Source: Flavobacteriales bacterium (GTDB lineage: Bacteria; Bacteroidota; Bacteroidia; Flavobacteriales_E; Vicingaceae). From it: a stretch of DNA of 60,344 nucleotides. Every line of letters starts with the position of its first letter. Positions within the stretch are counted from its first letter, which is position 1. Location: positions 12,499 through 72,842 of the forward strand of contig JABAZP010000031.1 of assembly GCA_018608405.1 (NCBI GenBank), written 5' to 3'. This document shows positions 8,628 through 17,825 of the stretch, one piece after another. The notes under the pieces were generated by a model, which made no database searches, was not told the origin of the DNA, and was given only the letters and a program-made list of their open reading frames with translations. A program made the position numbers and the translations under genes.

Positions 8628-9836
8628 ATGGATTTGAATACCATAGAAGAGGCAATTGATGCCATAAAAAACGGAGAAATCATAATTGTAGTTGACGATG
8701 AAGATCGAGAGAATGAAGGTGATTTTCTGATTGCCGCAGAAAAGGTTAATCCGCAAGTAATCAACTTTATGGCAACTCATGGGCGCGGATTAATTTGCGC
8801 TCCCTTGGTAGAAGAGCGATGTGATGAATTAGGGTTAAACCTAATGGTAGATCAAAACACTGCCGCCTATGAAACCCCTTTTACGGTGTCTATTGACCTT
8901 ATAGGTTATGGAACTTCTACCGGTATTTCTGCAAGCGATCGGTCAAAAACTGTACTTTCTTTGGTAAATCCTGATACTCGACCGGAAGAGCTAGGAAAGC
9001 CCGGGCATATTTTTCCACTACGAGCAAAAAAAGGTGGAGTGCTACGAAGGGCAGGACATACAGAGGCTGCAATTGATTTTGCACGTTTAGCTGGAATGCA
9101 ACCTGCTGGTGTGATTGTTGAAATTATGAATGAAGATGGCACCATGGCTCGTCTTCCTGACTTGATTAAGATTGCCCAAAAACATGACTTAAAATTAGTT
9201 ACTATAAAAGATTTAATTGCTTATCGAATCAAGCATGAAACGTTGGTAACAAGAGAAATAGAAGTTAGGCTACCTACAGAGTATGGTGATTTTAACATGG
9301 TTCATTACACCCAAACAACAACAGGCGAAGAGCATTTAGCTTTGGTTAAAGGAGAATGGGAAAAAGACGAACCAGTTTTGGTCCGCGTACATTCATCCTG
9401 CATGACGGGTGATATTTTTGGATCGTGCAGATGCGACTGCGGACCTCAACTGCAAGAGTCGATGCGCACCATTGAAAAAGCAGGAAAAGGCGTAATTGTG
9501 TACATGAACCAGGAAGGACGTGGAATTGGTTTATTGAATAAGTTGAAAGCCTATAAACTGCAAGAAGAAGGATACGATACGGTAGATGCAAACCTGAAAC
9601 TAGGTTTCAACATGGACAATCGTGATTATGGAATTGGTGCACAAATTTTGAGAGATCTTGGAGTTAGTAAAATGAAATTGATGACTAACAATCCGAAAAA
9701 ACGCACTGGTTTGATTGGTTATGGTTTAGAAATAGTAGAGAATGTTGGCTTGGAAATAGCTTCCAACCAGCACAATGAACGCTACTTAAAAACAAAGAAA
9801 GATAAAATGGGGCACTCTCTTAAACTTAATAATTAA
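8628..9836 (+). CDS. ribBA: Bifunctional 3,4-dihydroxy-2-butanone-4-phosphate synthase / GTP cyclohydrolase II
   Basis: Makes both precursors of riboflavin. Residues 1 to about 205 form the RibB domain, with [10 protein letters not shown] (residues 23-32, acidic metal/substrate loop), [20 protein letters not shown] and [16 protein letters not shown]. Residues about 206-402 form the RibA domain: zinc cysteines C258, C269 and C271 in [28 protein letters not shown], and [16 protein letters not shown] for GTP ring opening. Both active sites look intact and the length (402) is usual. It is monocistronic; other rib genes are not in this window. Confidence 0.97.
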   Translation: MDLNTIEEAIDAIKNGEIIIVVDDEDRENEGDFLIAAEKVNPQVINFMATHGRGLICAPLVEERCDELGLNLMVDQNTAAYETPFTVSIDLIGYGTSTGISASDRSKTVLSLVNPDTRPEELGKPGHIFPLRAKKGGVLRRAGHTEAAIDFARLAGMQPAGVIVEIMNEDGTMARLPDLIKIAQKHDLKLVTIKDLIAYRIKHETLVTREIEVRLPTEYGDFNMVHYTQTTTGEEHLALVKGEWEKDEPVLVRVHSSCMTGDIFGSCRCDCGPQLQESMRTIEKAGKGVIVYMNQEGRGIGLLNKLKAYKLQEEGYDTVDANLKLGFNMDNRDYGIGAQILRDLGVSKMKLMTNNPKKRTGLIGYGLEIVENVGLEIASNQHNERYLKTKKDKMGHSLKLNN

Positions 9837-9876
9837 GTTCACCCATCTGCATATGTATTCGTAATTTGCGGCTACT

Positions 9877-10983
9877 TTGAAAAAAAATAGTCTAACTGGT
9901 CGTTTATTATTTAGCACAAACATAGCCATCGCTATAGCTGCGGTACTGGGCTACATCTCTCCTTATATAAGTCCTGCCACCATTTGGCCGTTAGCCTTTT
10001 TTGGCTTGGCCATGCCCTACTTGCTACTGCCTAATATCTTTTTTACGGTGTATTGGCTTTTTCGAAGCAGAGGATTGTTTATTATTTCTCTAATCGTACT
10101 TGGGCTAGGCTATTCGACAATTCCAAAATACATGCAATTCAATTTTGACGGTGAAGAGGTAAAAGAGAACTCTTTTAAGGTGATGTCTTTCAACGTTCGA
10201 GTTTTTGATTTATACATGTGGACCAAAGAGAAAAGTACTAGAAATCTAATTTTTGACTTTTTAAAAGAGGAAAACCCAGACGTTTTATGCCTACAAGAGT
10301 TTTATCAGCGCGACGAGCAACTTGAACGCTACGAATTTAAGACATTGGACACCTTAGTTAAAATTCTTAGTGCCCAGAACTACCATGTTCACTACACTAC
10401 CACATTAAGGGAAACTGATCATTGGGGTTTAATTACTTTTTCTAAATTCCCGATTATCAACAAAGGAGTGGTTCCATTTGAAAACCAAGGCGACAATGCA
10501 TCAATTTACACGGATGTCCAAGTAGAAGGTGAAACTATACGAATTTACAACAACCATTTGGCTTCTATTAAATTGGAGAAGCGAGATTACAAAACCATGA
10601 AAACCATTAACGACCAAGATTACTCAGACATGATTAATAAGAGTACTGGCTTATTGGGAAAGGTGAAGAATGGTTTTATAAAACGTTCATTGCAAGCAGA
10701 CTTAATTCAAAATAGCATATCGAACTCCCCTTACCCTGTTGTTGTTTGCGGAGATTTTAATGATAGCCCTACCTCATATACCTACAACACCATAAGGGGC
10801 AAGCTTAACGATACTTATTTGGAAAGTGGTTCTGGTTTAGGTCGAACGTATATTGGAGAGTTTCCATCTTTTCGTATCGATTATATTTTAGCTGATACCT
10901 CCCTCGAGAGTTCAAGTTACATCACTCACCCGGTAGAGTTGTCCGATCATCATCCAATTAGTGTTAAATTGAATTGGAAATAA
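9877..10983 (+). CDS. Membrane-anchored endonuclease/exonuclease/phosphatase (EEP) family protein
   Basis: A 368-residue protein with two or three N-terminal membrane helices (about 9-30, 36-60, 66-85) followed by an EEP domain from about residue 103. Motifs: MSFNVRVFD (first Asn), VLCLQEFYQ (metal Glu), NNHLASIK (catalytic His region), VVCGDFNDSP (Asp/Asn pair), and the C-terminal SDHHPISVK (final Asp-His). All active-site positions are present. The family is widespread in Bacteroidetes; substrates could be nucleic acid, phosphoinositide-like or other phosphodiesters, so only the fold and likely metal-dependent phosphodiesterase activity are safe. The start is TTG at 9877, 40 bases after ribBA. 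Confidence 0.88.
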   Translation: MKKNSLTGRLLFSTNIAIAIAAVLGYISPYISPATIWPLAFFGLAMPYLLLPNIFFTVYWLFRSRGLFIISLIVLGLGYSTIPKYMQFNFDGEEVKENSFKVMSFNVRVFDLYMWTKEKSTRNLIFDFLKEENPDVLCLQEFYQRDEQLERYEFKTLDTLVKILSAQNYHVHYTTTLRETDHWGLITFSKFPIINKGVVPFENQGDNASIYTDVQVEGETIRIYNNHLASIKLEKRDYKTMKTINDQDYSDMINKSTGLLGKVKNGFIKRSLQADLIQNSISNSPYPVVVCGDFNDSPTSYTYNTIRGKLNDTYLESGSGLGRTYIGEFPSFRIDYILADTSLESSSYITHPVELSDHHPISVKLNWK

Positions 10984-11016
10984 AAAACCTTTGCTACTAT
11001 TACTTGTTTCAATTAC

Positions 11017-11307
11017 ATGGAAGTGATAGAAAAACACCAACTGGACGAGAGAGCAATTGACCGAATTGTCGAGATGGCATGGGAAGATCGAACTACTTTT
11101 GAAGCAATAGAGTTCCAATTTGGAGTTACAGAAAAGGAAGTCATTCAATTGATGAAAAATCAAATGAAGCTTCGAAATTGGAAAAAGTGGCGAGCTCGAG
11201 TACAAGGAAGAAAGACAAAGCATGCATCTCTTCGAGGTAATGAAGTTGGCAGATTCAAATGCTCTCGCCAAAAACAAATTACTCGAAACAAAATTTCTAA
11301 ACGCTAG
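11017..11307 (+). CDS. DUF2805 / TIGR03643 family protein
   Basis: A 96-residue basic protein. The block IDRIVEMAWEDRTTFEAIEF, followed by QFGVTEKEVIQLMKN and KWRARVQGRKTKHASLRG, is the hallmark of the DUF2805 (TIGR03643) family. These are short proteins with a helix-turn-helix-like N-terminal part, found in Bacteroidetes and marine proteobacteria. The family function is not established; the fold suggests nucleic-acid binding. The C-terminal 25 residues are rich in Lys and Arg. It sits 33 bases after the EEP gene and may share its transcript. Confidence 0.85.
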   Translation: MEVIEKHQLDERAIDRIVEMAWEDRTTFEAIEFQFGVTEKEVIQLMKNQMKLRNWKKWRARVQGRKTKHASLRGNEVGRFKCSRQKQITRNKISKR

Positions 11308-11341
11308 CACTTTTTAACTTTCCGGGGTATTTTTAAGCTCT

Positions 11342-11872
11342 ATGATAGAAAAAGCTAATCTCACTAAACTCGTTAAAAATTATCCTACTAACGACAGCCA
11401 CAAAGAACGGATACTCGAGTTTTTAATTAAAAACAAAGATTTTTGGACTAAAAACAATAAATCAGGACAGATAACCGCCTCTTGTTGGGTAGTAAACAAA
11501 GAGCGAACAAAAGCACTAATGACCCACCACAAGAAACTGAATCGCTGGTTACAAATTGGCGGACATTTAGAAACTGAAGATCATTTTATTGTTGATGCTT
11601 GCTTGCGTGAGTTAAAAGAAGAATCTGGATTAACACGATTTAGATTATTGCAAGATTCTATTTTCGATTTAGACGTACATCACATTCCCGAATCAAAAAA
11701 GGGAGTTCCGGCACACGTTCATTATGACATTCGAATGCTTTTTGAGGCAGACGAAGAGGAAGCAATTAACTTTGACAAGGAAGAATCCAATGAAATGGTT
11801 TGGATGAATTTTAAGGATATAAATCAGCTCAAAGACGAGTCTATTGTGCGAATGGCAATAAAAAGTATCTAA
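11342..11872 (+). CDS. NUDIX hydrolase
   Basis: A 176-residue NUDIX-fold hydrolase, expected to cleave a nucleoside diphosphate linked to another moiety. The core is LQIGGHLETEDHFIVDACL followed by RELKEESGL. The REL-EE-G end of the Nudix box is intact, while the spacing from the first Gly is one residue longer than the canonical GX5EX7REUXEEXGU and the first E is D, as is common in this GGH subfamily. An N-terminal helix region (1-50) precedes the domain. Substrate cannot be told from sequence. It is convergent with the phosphoesterase-like gene on the other strand. Confidence 0.9.
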   Translation: MIEKANLTKLVKNYPTNDSHKERILEFLIKNKDFWTKNNKSGQITASCWVVNKERTKALMTHHKKLNRWLQIGGHLETEDHFIVDACLRELKEESGLTRFRLLQDSIFDLDVHHIPESKKGVPAHVHYDIRMLFEADEEEAINFDKEESNEMVWMNFKDINQLKDESIVRMAIKSI

Positions 11873-11891
11873 AGAATTTTAGGCCATAACT

Positions 11892-12737
11892 CTATAAATC
11901 TGTCAACTTCACAAACTCCCACGACAAATCTCGTTTAACAATATCGTGAGAAAACACCAACCCTTTATTGCCATTCTCCCCTGCGTGAATACCTGATGCT
12001 AGAAAAAAGATTCCCTCGCGCGTTACATGTTCAAACTCCTTCGCTTGAAAACCGACGTCCCCACCAATACAAATCACCTCTACCCCACTTTGTTTCAGCT
12101 CTACTAATTTGGGATAAATCTCAGTATTAAAGTTATTGGGATTAATGCAATAAAAGCAATCTCCAAAACCTGCATTTGAAACCGAGGAAACACGATCTTC
12201 CAATTCAGAGCGACCATACATCCAAATTAATTTATGGTGGAGAATTATTAAATGTGATGATTTTTGAAGCGTATCTATTACTCCAAACAAAAACTCTCTC
12301 TGCTTGCCAATTATGTTGCTCAAGCTATCCTGAGTATCTAAAACGACTATGGTCATTCCATTTTTATGAACGGTGTAGTAAGGAGACTTCTTCGCAAATC
12401 TTTTAATTCTTTCTAAATCTGTATAATCGTGGTTACCAAGCGACCATAGAGTAGTTTCACTCGCTAAATTAAAAATAGAATCCACATGTTGCATAGTCAT
12501 ATCAACAGCTGAAGTAAGTTGCGCTAAATCGCCACCCAGCCAAAGCATCTCATATTTCTCAAAGTTCATTTGCTCTACTGTGCTATCTAACCTTGGATTT
12601 TCGTTGGTTCGAGTGTGCGAAAGATGCAAGTAGTTTTTCACTTTTGAATCATTTCCCGCTTCTTTAGTTCGACTTGAGCAAGAGACTAAAGCAAGAGCAA
12701 AAAATAGGCTTAATATCTTATAAGCGATGTTTTTCAT
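11892..12737 (-). CDS. Calcineurin-like phosphoesterase-family lipoprotein, atypical metal site
   Basis: 281 residues: signal peptide MKNIAYKILSLFFALALVSC with lipobox LVSC, then a metallophosphoesterase-like domain. The second and third family motifs are clear (LGGDLAQ for GD and LGNHDYT for GNHD), and ILHHKLIW supplies a further His. The first motif reads LSHTRTN instead of DxH, and the last is GGDVGFQ instead of GHxH. Some metal ligands therefore differ from canonical enzymes. Activity may be altered or mono-metal. It is a predicted envelope lipoprotein, a single gene, convergent with the NUDIX gene. Confidence 0.75.
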   Translation of the reverse strand: MKNIAYKILSLFFALALVSCSSRTKEAGNDSKVKNYLHLSHTRTNENPRLDSTVEQMNFEKYEMLWLGGDLAQLTSAVDMTMQHVDSIFNLASETTLWSLGNHDYTDLERIKRFAKKSPYYTVHKNGMTIVVLDTQDSLSNIIGKQREFLFGVIDTLQKSSHLIILHHKLIWMYGRSELEDRVSSVSNAGFGDCFYCINPNNFNTEIYPKLVELKQSGVEVICIGGDVGFQAKEFEHVTREGIFFLASGIHAGENGNKGLVFSHDIVKRDLSWEFVKLTDL

Positions 12738-12886
12738 GCCACGGAAGGTATATAAAAATGAAGTTTATTGGTAAAAATTATTTTACTCCACACTTACTAA
12801 TATATGATTTAAATATCTAACATTCATAGCGTAGCAATTGAATCTAATAAGCACCAACTAGATACCAATAGTTGATTTTTCTAACA

Positions 12887-13651
12887 CTACCTTTCAGGTT
12901 TTGTGCGAACATAAGTTATAACACCTTCAAACTTTTGGTGAACTAGCCCGATTTCTTCTTCCGATATTTTAACGATATCATATGCTATCGGATTTTCATT
13001 TTTTGTTACCACAAGCACAGTATTATCCTTTTCTAACTTCCATTTATCCTCAACTACCTTTCTAAACATTGCGTCGTCTTCATAACTGCCGTCTTCGTTG
13101 TATTTAAAATACGCATCCTCAAAGAGACTAACTATCAATAACTCCGCGGCGGCTGTCTCGTTATCACTTGACATTTCCTTGTCCTTAAAATACCAAGTGC
13201 CTGTAATTTGGTCAGGGGTAACTTTAACATTCGTTCTTTTCACCAACTTTTTCTTTGGGGGAGTTTCAAATTTTTCAACTTTCAATAGCTTTATGGACGT
13301 ATTCCCTCCTGAGCCAATACTGAACATCAATTCGTCCTTCTTTAAACGTGTTAAGTTCATTTCAGTCTTCTTTCCTTCCAATGATTTTTGATGAACCACT
13401 AAACCCTCTATCGTCCATGTCCCTTCCTCTTTTTGTCCCATCATTTGAACTTCATAGGTGCTATCTTTTCTAAATTCCATTTTTGTATCTCCAACAGCAC
13501 TTTGAAACATCTTAATCTTTTTTTCATCCGTATCGGGACTAACAACCTTTTCAAATTGCCATTTCCCGATAAGGTCGTCTGCTTGTTGAGCACTTGTGCT
13601 AAAAAAGGTGCAAAGTGAAATGAGTAGACTGAGTAATACTTCTTTTTTCAT
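12887..13651 (-). CDS. Secreted protein with two lipocalin-like repeats
   Basis: 254 residues with a Sec signal peptide ending about at SAQ-Q (residue 22). Two related halves begin DDLIGKWQFEKV (about 25) and DQITGTWYFKDKE (about 147). Each continues with a FRKDSTYEV / YNEDGSYED motif and a GTWTIEG / DKWKLEKD strand, the pattern of lipocalin-like or DUF4488-type beta barrels of Bacteroidetes. A KKK-rich linker joins them. Exported, probably periplasmic; ligand unknown. It is followed by other small exported proteins on the same strand, all with unknown roles. Confidence 0.7.
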   Translation of the reverse strand: MKKEVLLSLLISLCTFFSTSAQQADDLIGKWQFEKVVSPDTDEKKIKMFQSAVGDTKMEFRKDSTYEVQMMGQKEEGTWTIEGLVVHQKSLEGKKTEMNLTRLKKDELMFSIGSGGNTSIKLLKVEKFETPPKKKLVKRTNVKVTPDQITGTWYFKDKEMSSDNETAAAELLIVSLFEDAYFKYNEDGSYEDDAMFRKVVEDKWKLEKDNTVLVVTKNENPIAYDIVKISEEEIGLVHQKFEGVITYVRTKPER

Positions 13652-13779
13652 AGTAATGGTATAGATGTATATTAAAAAAAATCGATAAGGCAGTAAACTA
13701 CAAAAAAATAATAATGAATGTTTATTTACTCTTAAAAATTTCAGAATGATAAATTGATGCTTTCTTGAGGAAAGTTAAA

Positions 13780-14886
13780 TTATTCTTTAACTATTTTAAA
13801 AACCTTGGATAGTCCTTCTTCCTGTTCAATTTTTATAAAATAGATTCCTTTAGGGTAATTCAACTCTAATGTAAATGTTTCCGAGAACAACATTTTTTTA
13901 AAGTACAACACTTCTCCTAAATTATTGATTAAAGTTATGTTTCCTTTCAGTTGAAGATTTCCCAAAGACACAGTAACCTTCTGATTACTTGGTATTGGGT
14001 AAATTTTAATTTGTTCCAGACTATTTTCAATTTCTGTTACAGTACTGGGAAAATTGCAATTAGTTTTAAATAAAGTTTGCCCGTCAATATTAGGCCAATT
14101 AGAAGATGACCAAGCACTATCGTCAACTTCGATACACTGCAACAAGGGATTGTTTTCAGCAAAAAAGACATAATGTGGATTTTGCATCATTGGAGGGTAA
14201 GCCATTGTAAAATTGCGGTTATTTCCGTTTTTTACGTTTAGAGCTGTTAGCTGATTATTGTTACATAAAAGTAAAACTAAGCTCAGATGATTTGAGAGGT
14301 CTAAAGTTGAAAGTTGATTATTATCAACAGATAAATCACGAAGAAGCAAATTCTTACCAACATCTAAATTCGAAAGGTTGTTAAACCTACACCATAGTTG
14401 ATTTAGCATGATATTTTTCGAAACATCTAGCTCTGACAAATTATTACTCCCACAATTTAAAGAAGTTAACAGAGTGTTTTTTGTTACATCTAAGCTATCA
14501 ATTGAGTTATTGTCGCAACGTAAATACCTTAATAAAGTATTTTGAGAAACGTCCAATTGTGTTAAAGAATTACAACAAATATGCAAATAAGTAATGGAAG
14601 TATTTTGAGTTAAGTTGATATTTGTTAAGTTATTACTCCAACAGGTTAAATGGGTTAAGTTAGAAAAGTCTTCAATCCCAGATAAACTTGCAATGCCCTT
14701 ATTACTTACGTTCAATCTGGTCAATGTATCAATACTTGCTGTTAATATGGTTCCATCCTGCAGGGAGTCTAGTCCAAGATTAATTAATGCTTTTTCAAAT
14801 AAGGTATCTGGTATAGCCGTAGTTTGGGCTCTCGAAAAAGAAATTGAACAAATGAGTACAAAAATACCTACAACTATTTTATTCAT
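13780..14886 (-). CDS. Leucine-rich-repeat protein with T9SS sorting domain
   Basis: 368 residues from the ATG at 14886 (MNKIVVGIFVLICSISFSRA signal peptide); a longer reading to 14919 adds 11 residues before the signal. About nine repeats of roughly 21 residues of the form LxxLxCxxNNLTxLDVSxN cover residues 65-235, a Bacteroidetes-type LRR solenoid. The C-terminal 80 residues (IKIYPIPSNQKVTVSLGN ... GIYFIKIEQEEG) form a type A T9SS sorting domain. It should cross the outer membrane and be attached or released at the surface. The binding partner is unknown. The tandem DNA similarity in this gene reflects the LRR units. Confidence 0.85.
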   Translation of the reverse strand: MNKIVVGIFVLICSISFSRAQTTAIPDTLFEKALINLGLDSLQDGTILTASIDTLTRLNVSNKGIASLSGIEDFSNLTHLTCWSNNLTNINLTQNTSITYLHICCNSLTQLDVSQNTLLRYLRCDNNSIDSLDVTKNTLLTSLNCGSNNLSELDVSKNIMLNQLWCRFNNLSNLDVGKNLLLRDLSVDNNQLSTLDLSNHLSLVLLLCNNNQLTALNVKNGNNRNFTMAYPPMMQNPHYVFFAENNPLLQCIEVDDSAWSSSNWPNIDGQTLFKTNCNFPSTVTEIENSLEQIKIYPIPSNQKVTVSLGNLQLKGNITLINNLGEVLYFKKMLFSETFTLELNYPKGIYFIKIEQEEGLSKVFKIVKE

Positions 14887-15209
14887 AAAGTGATTTAATT
14901 TGTAAATCCTGCGAACCAATATTCACCTGTCAATGCCTTCTGGCAGAAAGATAGTAATTTAAGGACAGTCAACACTCATTAAGCCTTCACCTAAGAAAAC
15001 CCTACTCTGCCGCCAACCAAAATACTTTTACTTTTTCAAAAGTTCATCGAAAGCCTTTGCTATTGTAGAATTCAACTACCTCCAAAACTTCATTTATTTG
15101 CTTTTGCTTTGTAGCTTCTGCCATTTCTGAGCGACTAGGATATCAAAGTTCTACAATTTACACATTCCTCTAAATCTTCCCGACAAGTAACTTAGGGCTT
15201 GTGATTATT
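14887..15209. other. 323-base spacer with a possible gene remnant
   Basis: No intact gene. On the minus strand a short frame at 15044-15124 reads MAEATKQKQINEVLEVVEFY plus six residues and a stop. Just after, in another frame, is the tail-like AKAFDELLKK ending in TAA. The helical, gene-like composition and the frame change suggest a decayed small gene, but I recognise no family. Otherwise nothing is seen. Confidence 0.3.
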
Positions 15210-15812
15210 TTAATCCTGTTTGCCTAACTTCTTTAAAAAGTTGATTAAGACTTTTTCAGTCTTTAAAACCATTCTATCTTTTTGTTTCTCTGTTTTGCGA
15301 TACATCCCAAAGGGATTAATGAAAAACCTTGACAGCTTTGGTTTGTTTGTAATTAGACCTTCTGATGCAATGACTTTAACTTCGCTAACTGTTGACGGTA
15401 ATAATAAAATTGGTAAGGTGAAGCCAACTGCGGAAATTACATAAGCGTGGCCTACTAAGGTTGCTAACCCAACCCCAGTCCAAATCAAATTATCCTTCCG
15501 ATCAACATAGTCAATTGCTGCCATATTCATAGTCATGGAAGTTTTTGTTTTCATCGAATCAAGTAAAACGGTAAATCCACTTTGCTCTGCATTGAATTTA
15601 GTTATTGCTTTCAATACACTTTCGTGAAGTCTAGTTTGAAATTCGGGTTCAATTTCATCTGAATAGTTCATCCAGATTGATAGTGTATCTATATCTATCT
15701 CAGGATTCAACTTCACCGATTGGGCCGTTGCAAAAATTGAGACGAAGAGTAAGATGAATAAACAGTAATTCCTTTTCAATCGTTGATTTACATAAAAGTC
15801 TTTAGCCCTCAC
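15210..15812 (-). CDS. Exported hypothetical protein
   Basis: 200 residues, GTG start at 15812, six bases after the preceding gene on this strand (stop at 15819), so probably an operon with it. A basic start and a hydrophobic segment ending FATAQ look like a signal peptide (cleavage near residue 31). A second hydrophobic stretch (about 110-140, with a GVGLATLVGHAYVISAVGF core) is long enough for one or two membrane passes. The C-terminus is strongly basic. I recognise no family. It lies in a run of small exported proteins of unknown function. Confidence 0.6.
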   Translation of the reverse strand: MRAKDFYVNQRLKRNYCLFILLFVSIFATAQSVKLNPEIDIDTLSIWMNYSDEIEPEFQTRLHESVLKAITKFNAEQSGFTVLLDSMKTKTSMTMNMAAIDYVDRKDNLIWTGVGLATLVGHAYVISAVGFTLPILLLPSTVSEVKVIASEGLITNKPKLSRFFINPFGMYRKTEKQKDRMVLKTEKVLINFLKKLGKQD

Positions 15813-15818
15813 GTAGTT

Positions 15819-16328
15819 CTAAAAAACGTACCTAAATGCTAGGTTACCATCAATAAATCCATTCCCGTTTCCAATAAAATCAAAGTATGGCATGATGTCG
15901 ATTCCTATTGTAAATGGAATCTCATTGAAATAATATTCTAATCCGATGATTCCAACAATACTCACTACGGTGTAATTTCTATCATCAAACCTAGTATTCC
16001 CCCAACTACTATAATTTCTGCCATTGTAGGTACCAATGCTAGCACCTACTCCATATTCCCAAGACAACCTTGAAACTCCTAGTGCGTTTCTCTTATGTAA
16101 TTCGTACAATCCTGTTAGGTTTATTCCATGATAACGGAAACCAACAATTCCTTCTAAAGCTGAATTGCTTGAAATAAAGTGTTTCACACTGATTCCTGAA
16201 TTAAAACCGCCTCGAACTCCAATCGACGTAGTATAACTTCCACTTTCTTGTGCAACGGATTTTTCAGCAGTAAACAAAACCGCTATTACGATTATCCATC
16301 CTAAAATTCTAAAATTGAGCTTCTTCAT
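15819..16328 (-). CDS. Outer-membrane-type small beta-barrel protein
   Basis: 169 residues with a signal peptide (MKKLNFRILGWIIVIAVLFT ... VAQ, cleavage about residue 27). Alternating strands follow (YTTSIGVRGGFNSGISVKHF, SALEGIVGFRYHGINLTGLY, WEYGVGASIGTYNG, SIVGIIGLEYYFNEIPFTIG), ending FRYVF. The amphipathic beta pattern and terminal Phe are those of small outer-membrane beta barrels. No specific family or ligand is recognised. The downstream gene starts six bases later on the same strand. Confidence 0.7.
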   Translation of the reverse strand: MKKLNFRILGWIIVIAVLFTAEKSVAQESGSYTTSIGVRGGFNSGISVKHFISSNSALEGIVGFRYHGINLTGLYELHKRNALGVSRLSWEYGVGASIGTYNGRNYSSWGNTRFDDRNYTVVSIVGIIGLEYYFNEIPFTIGIDIMPYFDFIGNGNGFIDGNLAFRYVF

Positions 16329-16572
16329 TTTTTTTCATTCATTATTTTCTAATTTAAGTATTTAAAATACTCTTAACATCGGCCAAAATTAGTGATTGCA
16401 CAAAGACTATAAGGCTAGAATTAGAAATTTAGCACTTTACTTTTCAAGCAGTAAAAATCATTTTTGGAGCCATCCGCGATACTTCTTTCATCAACTTGTG
16501 CACTAAGTAAATGAAGTTTGTATTTCGCACTTCAGTGATATTAAGGTTTGATTTATTTGGCGAGAATCACTG

Positions 16573-17028
16573 CTATTGTTTTGAGCTATACTTCCAAATT
16601 AATGCCTTTTCAAAATCATCATCAAAGCTATCATCAAACTTGAAGCTATAAACCATTCATTTGTCAGATGCTTTGTAAAAATGAAAGGTTAATCTTAAAG
16701 GCTGTCTATCAAATTTCATAAAATACGTGTGTATTTCATAACAATCCGATGTTTTGATTTTGTCTATAAATACGTGACCAAAATACTCCCCTACTAAGCC
16801 TTCATTAAATCTTGATAATTGACTTTTAAGATTGTTAATCCCGTCTGATTTCCTTTCCATCCATTTGTTGGTAGCGTACAACAAGTCAATTGCTTCTTCC
16901 GCACCCTTTTTTTCATAATTAGCAAAAAAATTGTCAACTATACTCTGAGGATTATCCTGGCCGAAAAGGTTCACAGAAACGAACAAGAAACTAATTACTA
17001 CTATTTTCAATCTAATTGAGGTTTTCAT
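16573..17028 (-). pseudogene. Exported hypothetical protein interrupted by an in-frame TGA
   Basis: The intact frame from 17028 gives 123 residues with a signal peptide (MKTSIRLKIVVISFLFVSVN ... GQ) and a compact alpha/beta domain, stopping at a TGA (16657-16659). The same frame continues for 27 codons (MVYSFKFDDSFDDDFEKA, then LIWKYSSKQ and TAG at 16573). Replacing the TGA by TGG (Trp) gives KASDKWMVYSFKFDD, a natural-looking strand continuation. I read the TGA as a nonsense mutation or base error. TGA serves as a normal stop elsewhere in the window. The domain resembles small Bacteroidetes stress or immunity-type proteins, but I name no family. Confidence 0.65.
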
Positions 17029-17115
17029 GTTTTTTTTTGTTTTCTACGTTTTTGCTTTCGCACATTATTATTTGGGACGCCCAAATATGGTGCGTAGTGA
17101 GGTTAGTAAAGATAC

Positions 17116-17207
17116 AATTAGCCCCCGAAAGCTTTCGGGGCTAATTAGTTAAAATCGCAACGCGATTTTGTACTTTCTCTTTTCTACAAAATTCGCTTGC
17201 GAATTTT
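17116..17207. repeat. Three consecutive hairpins in a spacer
   Basis: Between two minus-strand genes: (1) 17116-17146, AATTAGCCCCCGAAAG against CTTTCGGGGCTAATT, 15 bp with one bulged C; (2) 17151-17169, AAAATCGC / GCGATTTT with a three-base loop; (3) 17188-17207, AAAATTCGC / GCGAATTTT with a two-base loop. None has a long T run, so they are not ordinary single terminators, although the cluster could stop transcription or protect 3' ends. Confidence 0.7.
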
Positions 17208-17236
17208 ACGGAGTATCAAAAAGTAAGTGATCTTTC

Positions 17237-17773
17237 TTAAACTACTGATTCACTAAGCAATATGTCTATTGTTGTGTGTAGTTTTTTTTTGAATTTTAAT
17301 TTTAAATATGACCGTATACCAATAAAAAAAGGCATAACACTACCATTGAGTCCGCTTTCATATTGGAAAATATAACCAATCCTATTCTTTGAGGGAGATA
17401 TAATAATTCTAGTTAACCATGCTACTTTCCTGTTCGCCCTAACTTCAAATAATCCATTTGTTTTTTTAAAACTCCATTCTAATTGATTGAGAGTTTCAAT
17501 AATTGTTTTTTCATTTTCTTCTAGTGATTGAACATTAGAAATAAATTTCAGCTTGTTGTTATTTAAAATTTTTAAACTTACCGCTATGAGTACTAAACCA
17601 AAAGATAGATTGATTATTGATTTTTCTACTTCAAAAGTCTGAAGAATCAAGGCAATTGCTGCCCATGTTAAAAATGACCAAAGAATATTTGTAAACGTAA
17701 TATTCCAAATGAAATCTCCATCAAATGGTAGCCGATTCTTTTTTCTTAAAAATTTTATTTGGTCTTTTGTCAT
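17237..17773 (-). CDS. Membrane-anchored hypothetical protein
   Basis: 178 residues from the ATG at 17773 (MTKDQIKFLRKKNRLPFDGD); the longer reading to 17818 runs into the palindrome upstream and is rejected. Two adjacent membrane helices (about 30-50 and 56-72) are followed by a cytoplasmic domain of about 100 residues with a strand-rich centre (LEWSFKKTNGLFEVRANRKV) and a basic C-terminus. No family is recognised. It is flanked by the hairpin cluster downstream and a nested palindrome upstream, and looks like a single-gene insert in the accessory stretch. Confidence 0.6.
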   Translation of the reverse strand: MTKDQIKFLRKKNRLPFDGDFIWNITFTNILWSFLTWAAIALILQTFEVEKSIINLSFGLVLIAVSLKILNNNKLKFISNVQSLEENEKTIIETLNQLEWSFKKTNGLFEVRANRKVAWLTRIIISPSKNRIGYIFQYESGLNGSVMPFFIGIRSYLKLKFKKKLHTTIDILLSESVV

Positions 17774-17786
17774 AATTGAAATACAC

Positions 17787-17825
17787 ACAACGTTTTGTGT
17801 ATGTGGCGTGTGCCACAAATGTTGT
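17787..17825. repeat. Nested palindrome before a hypothetical gene
   Basis: Outer arms ACAAC (17787-17791) and GTTGT (17821-17825), middle arms TTTGTG / CACAAA, inner arms GTGGC / GCCAC. The three tiers are separated by short unpaired bases, resembling a long imperfect cruciform. It ends 13 bases before the start codon of the downstream minus-strand gene. Confidence 0.6.

Noticed and set aside
14100..14720. Tandem DNA similarity suggestive of a repeat array
   Set aside because: The period matches about 21-residue leucine-rich repeats in an intact coding frame; there are no identical spacered repeats as in CRISPR.
16573..17028. Alternative genetic code with TGA read as Trp
   Set aside because: TGA is used as an ordinary stop elsewhere in the window, for example hemN, whose ATGA overlaps the next gene, so a local nonsense change is simpler.
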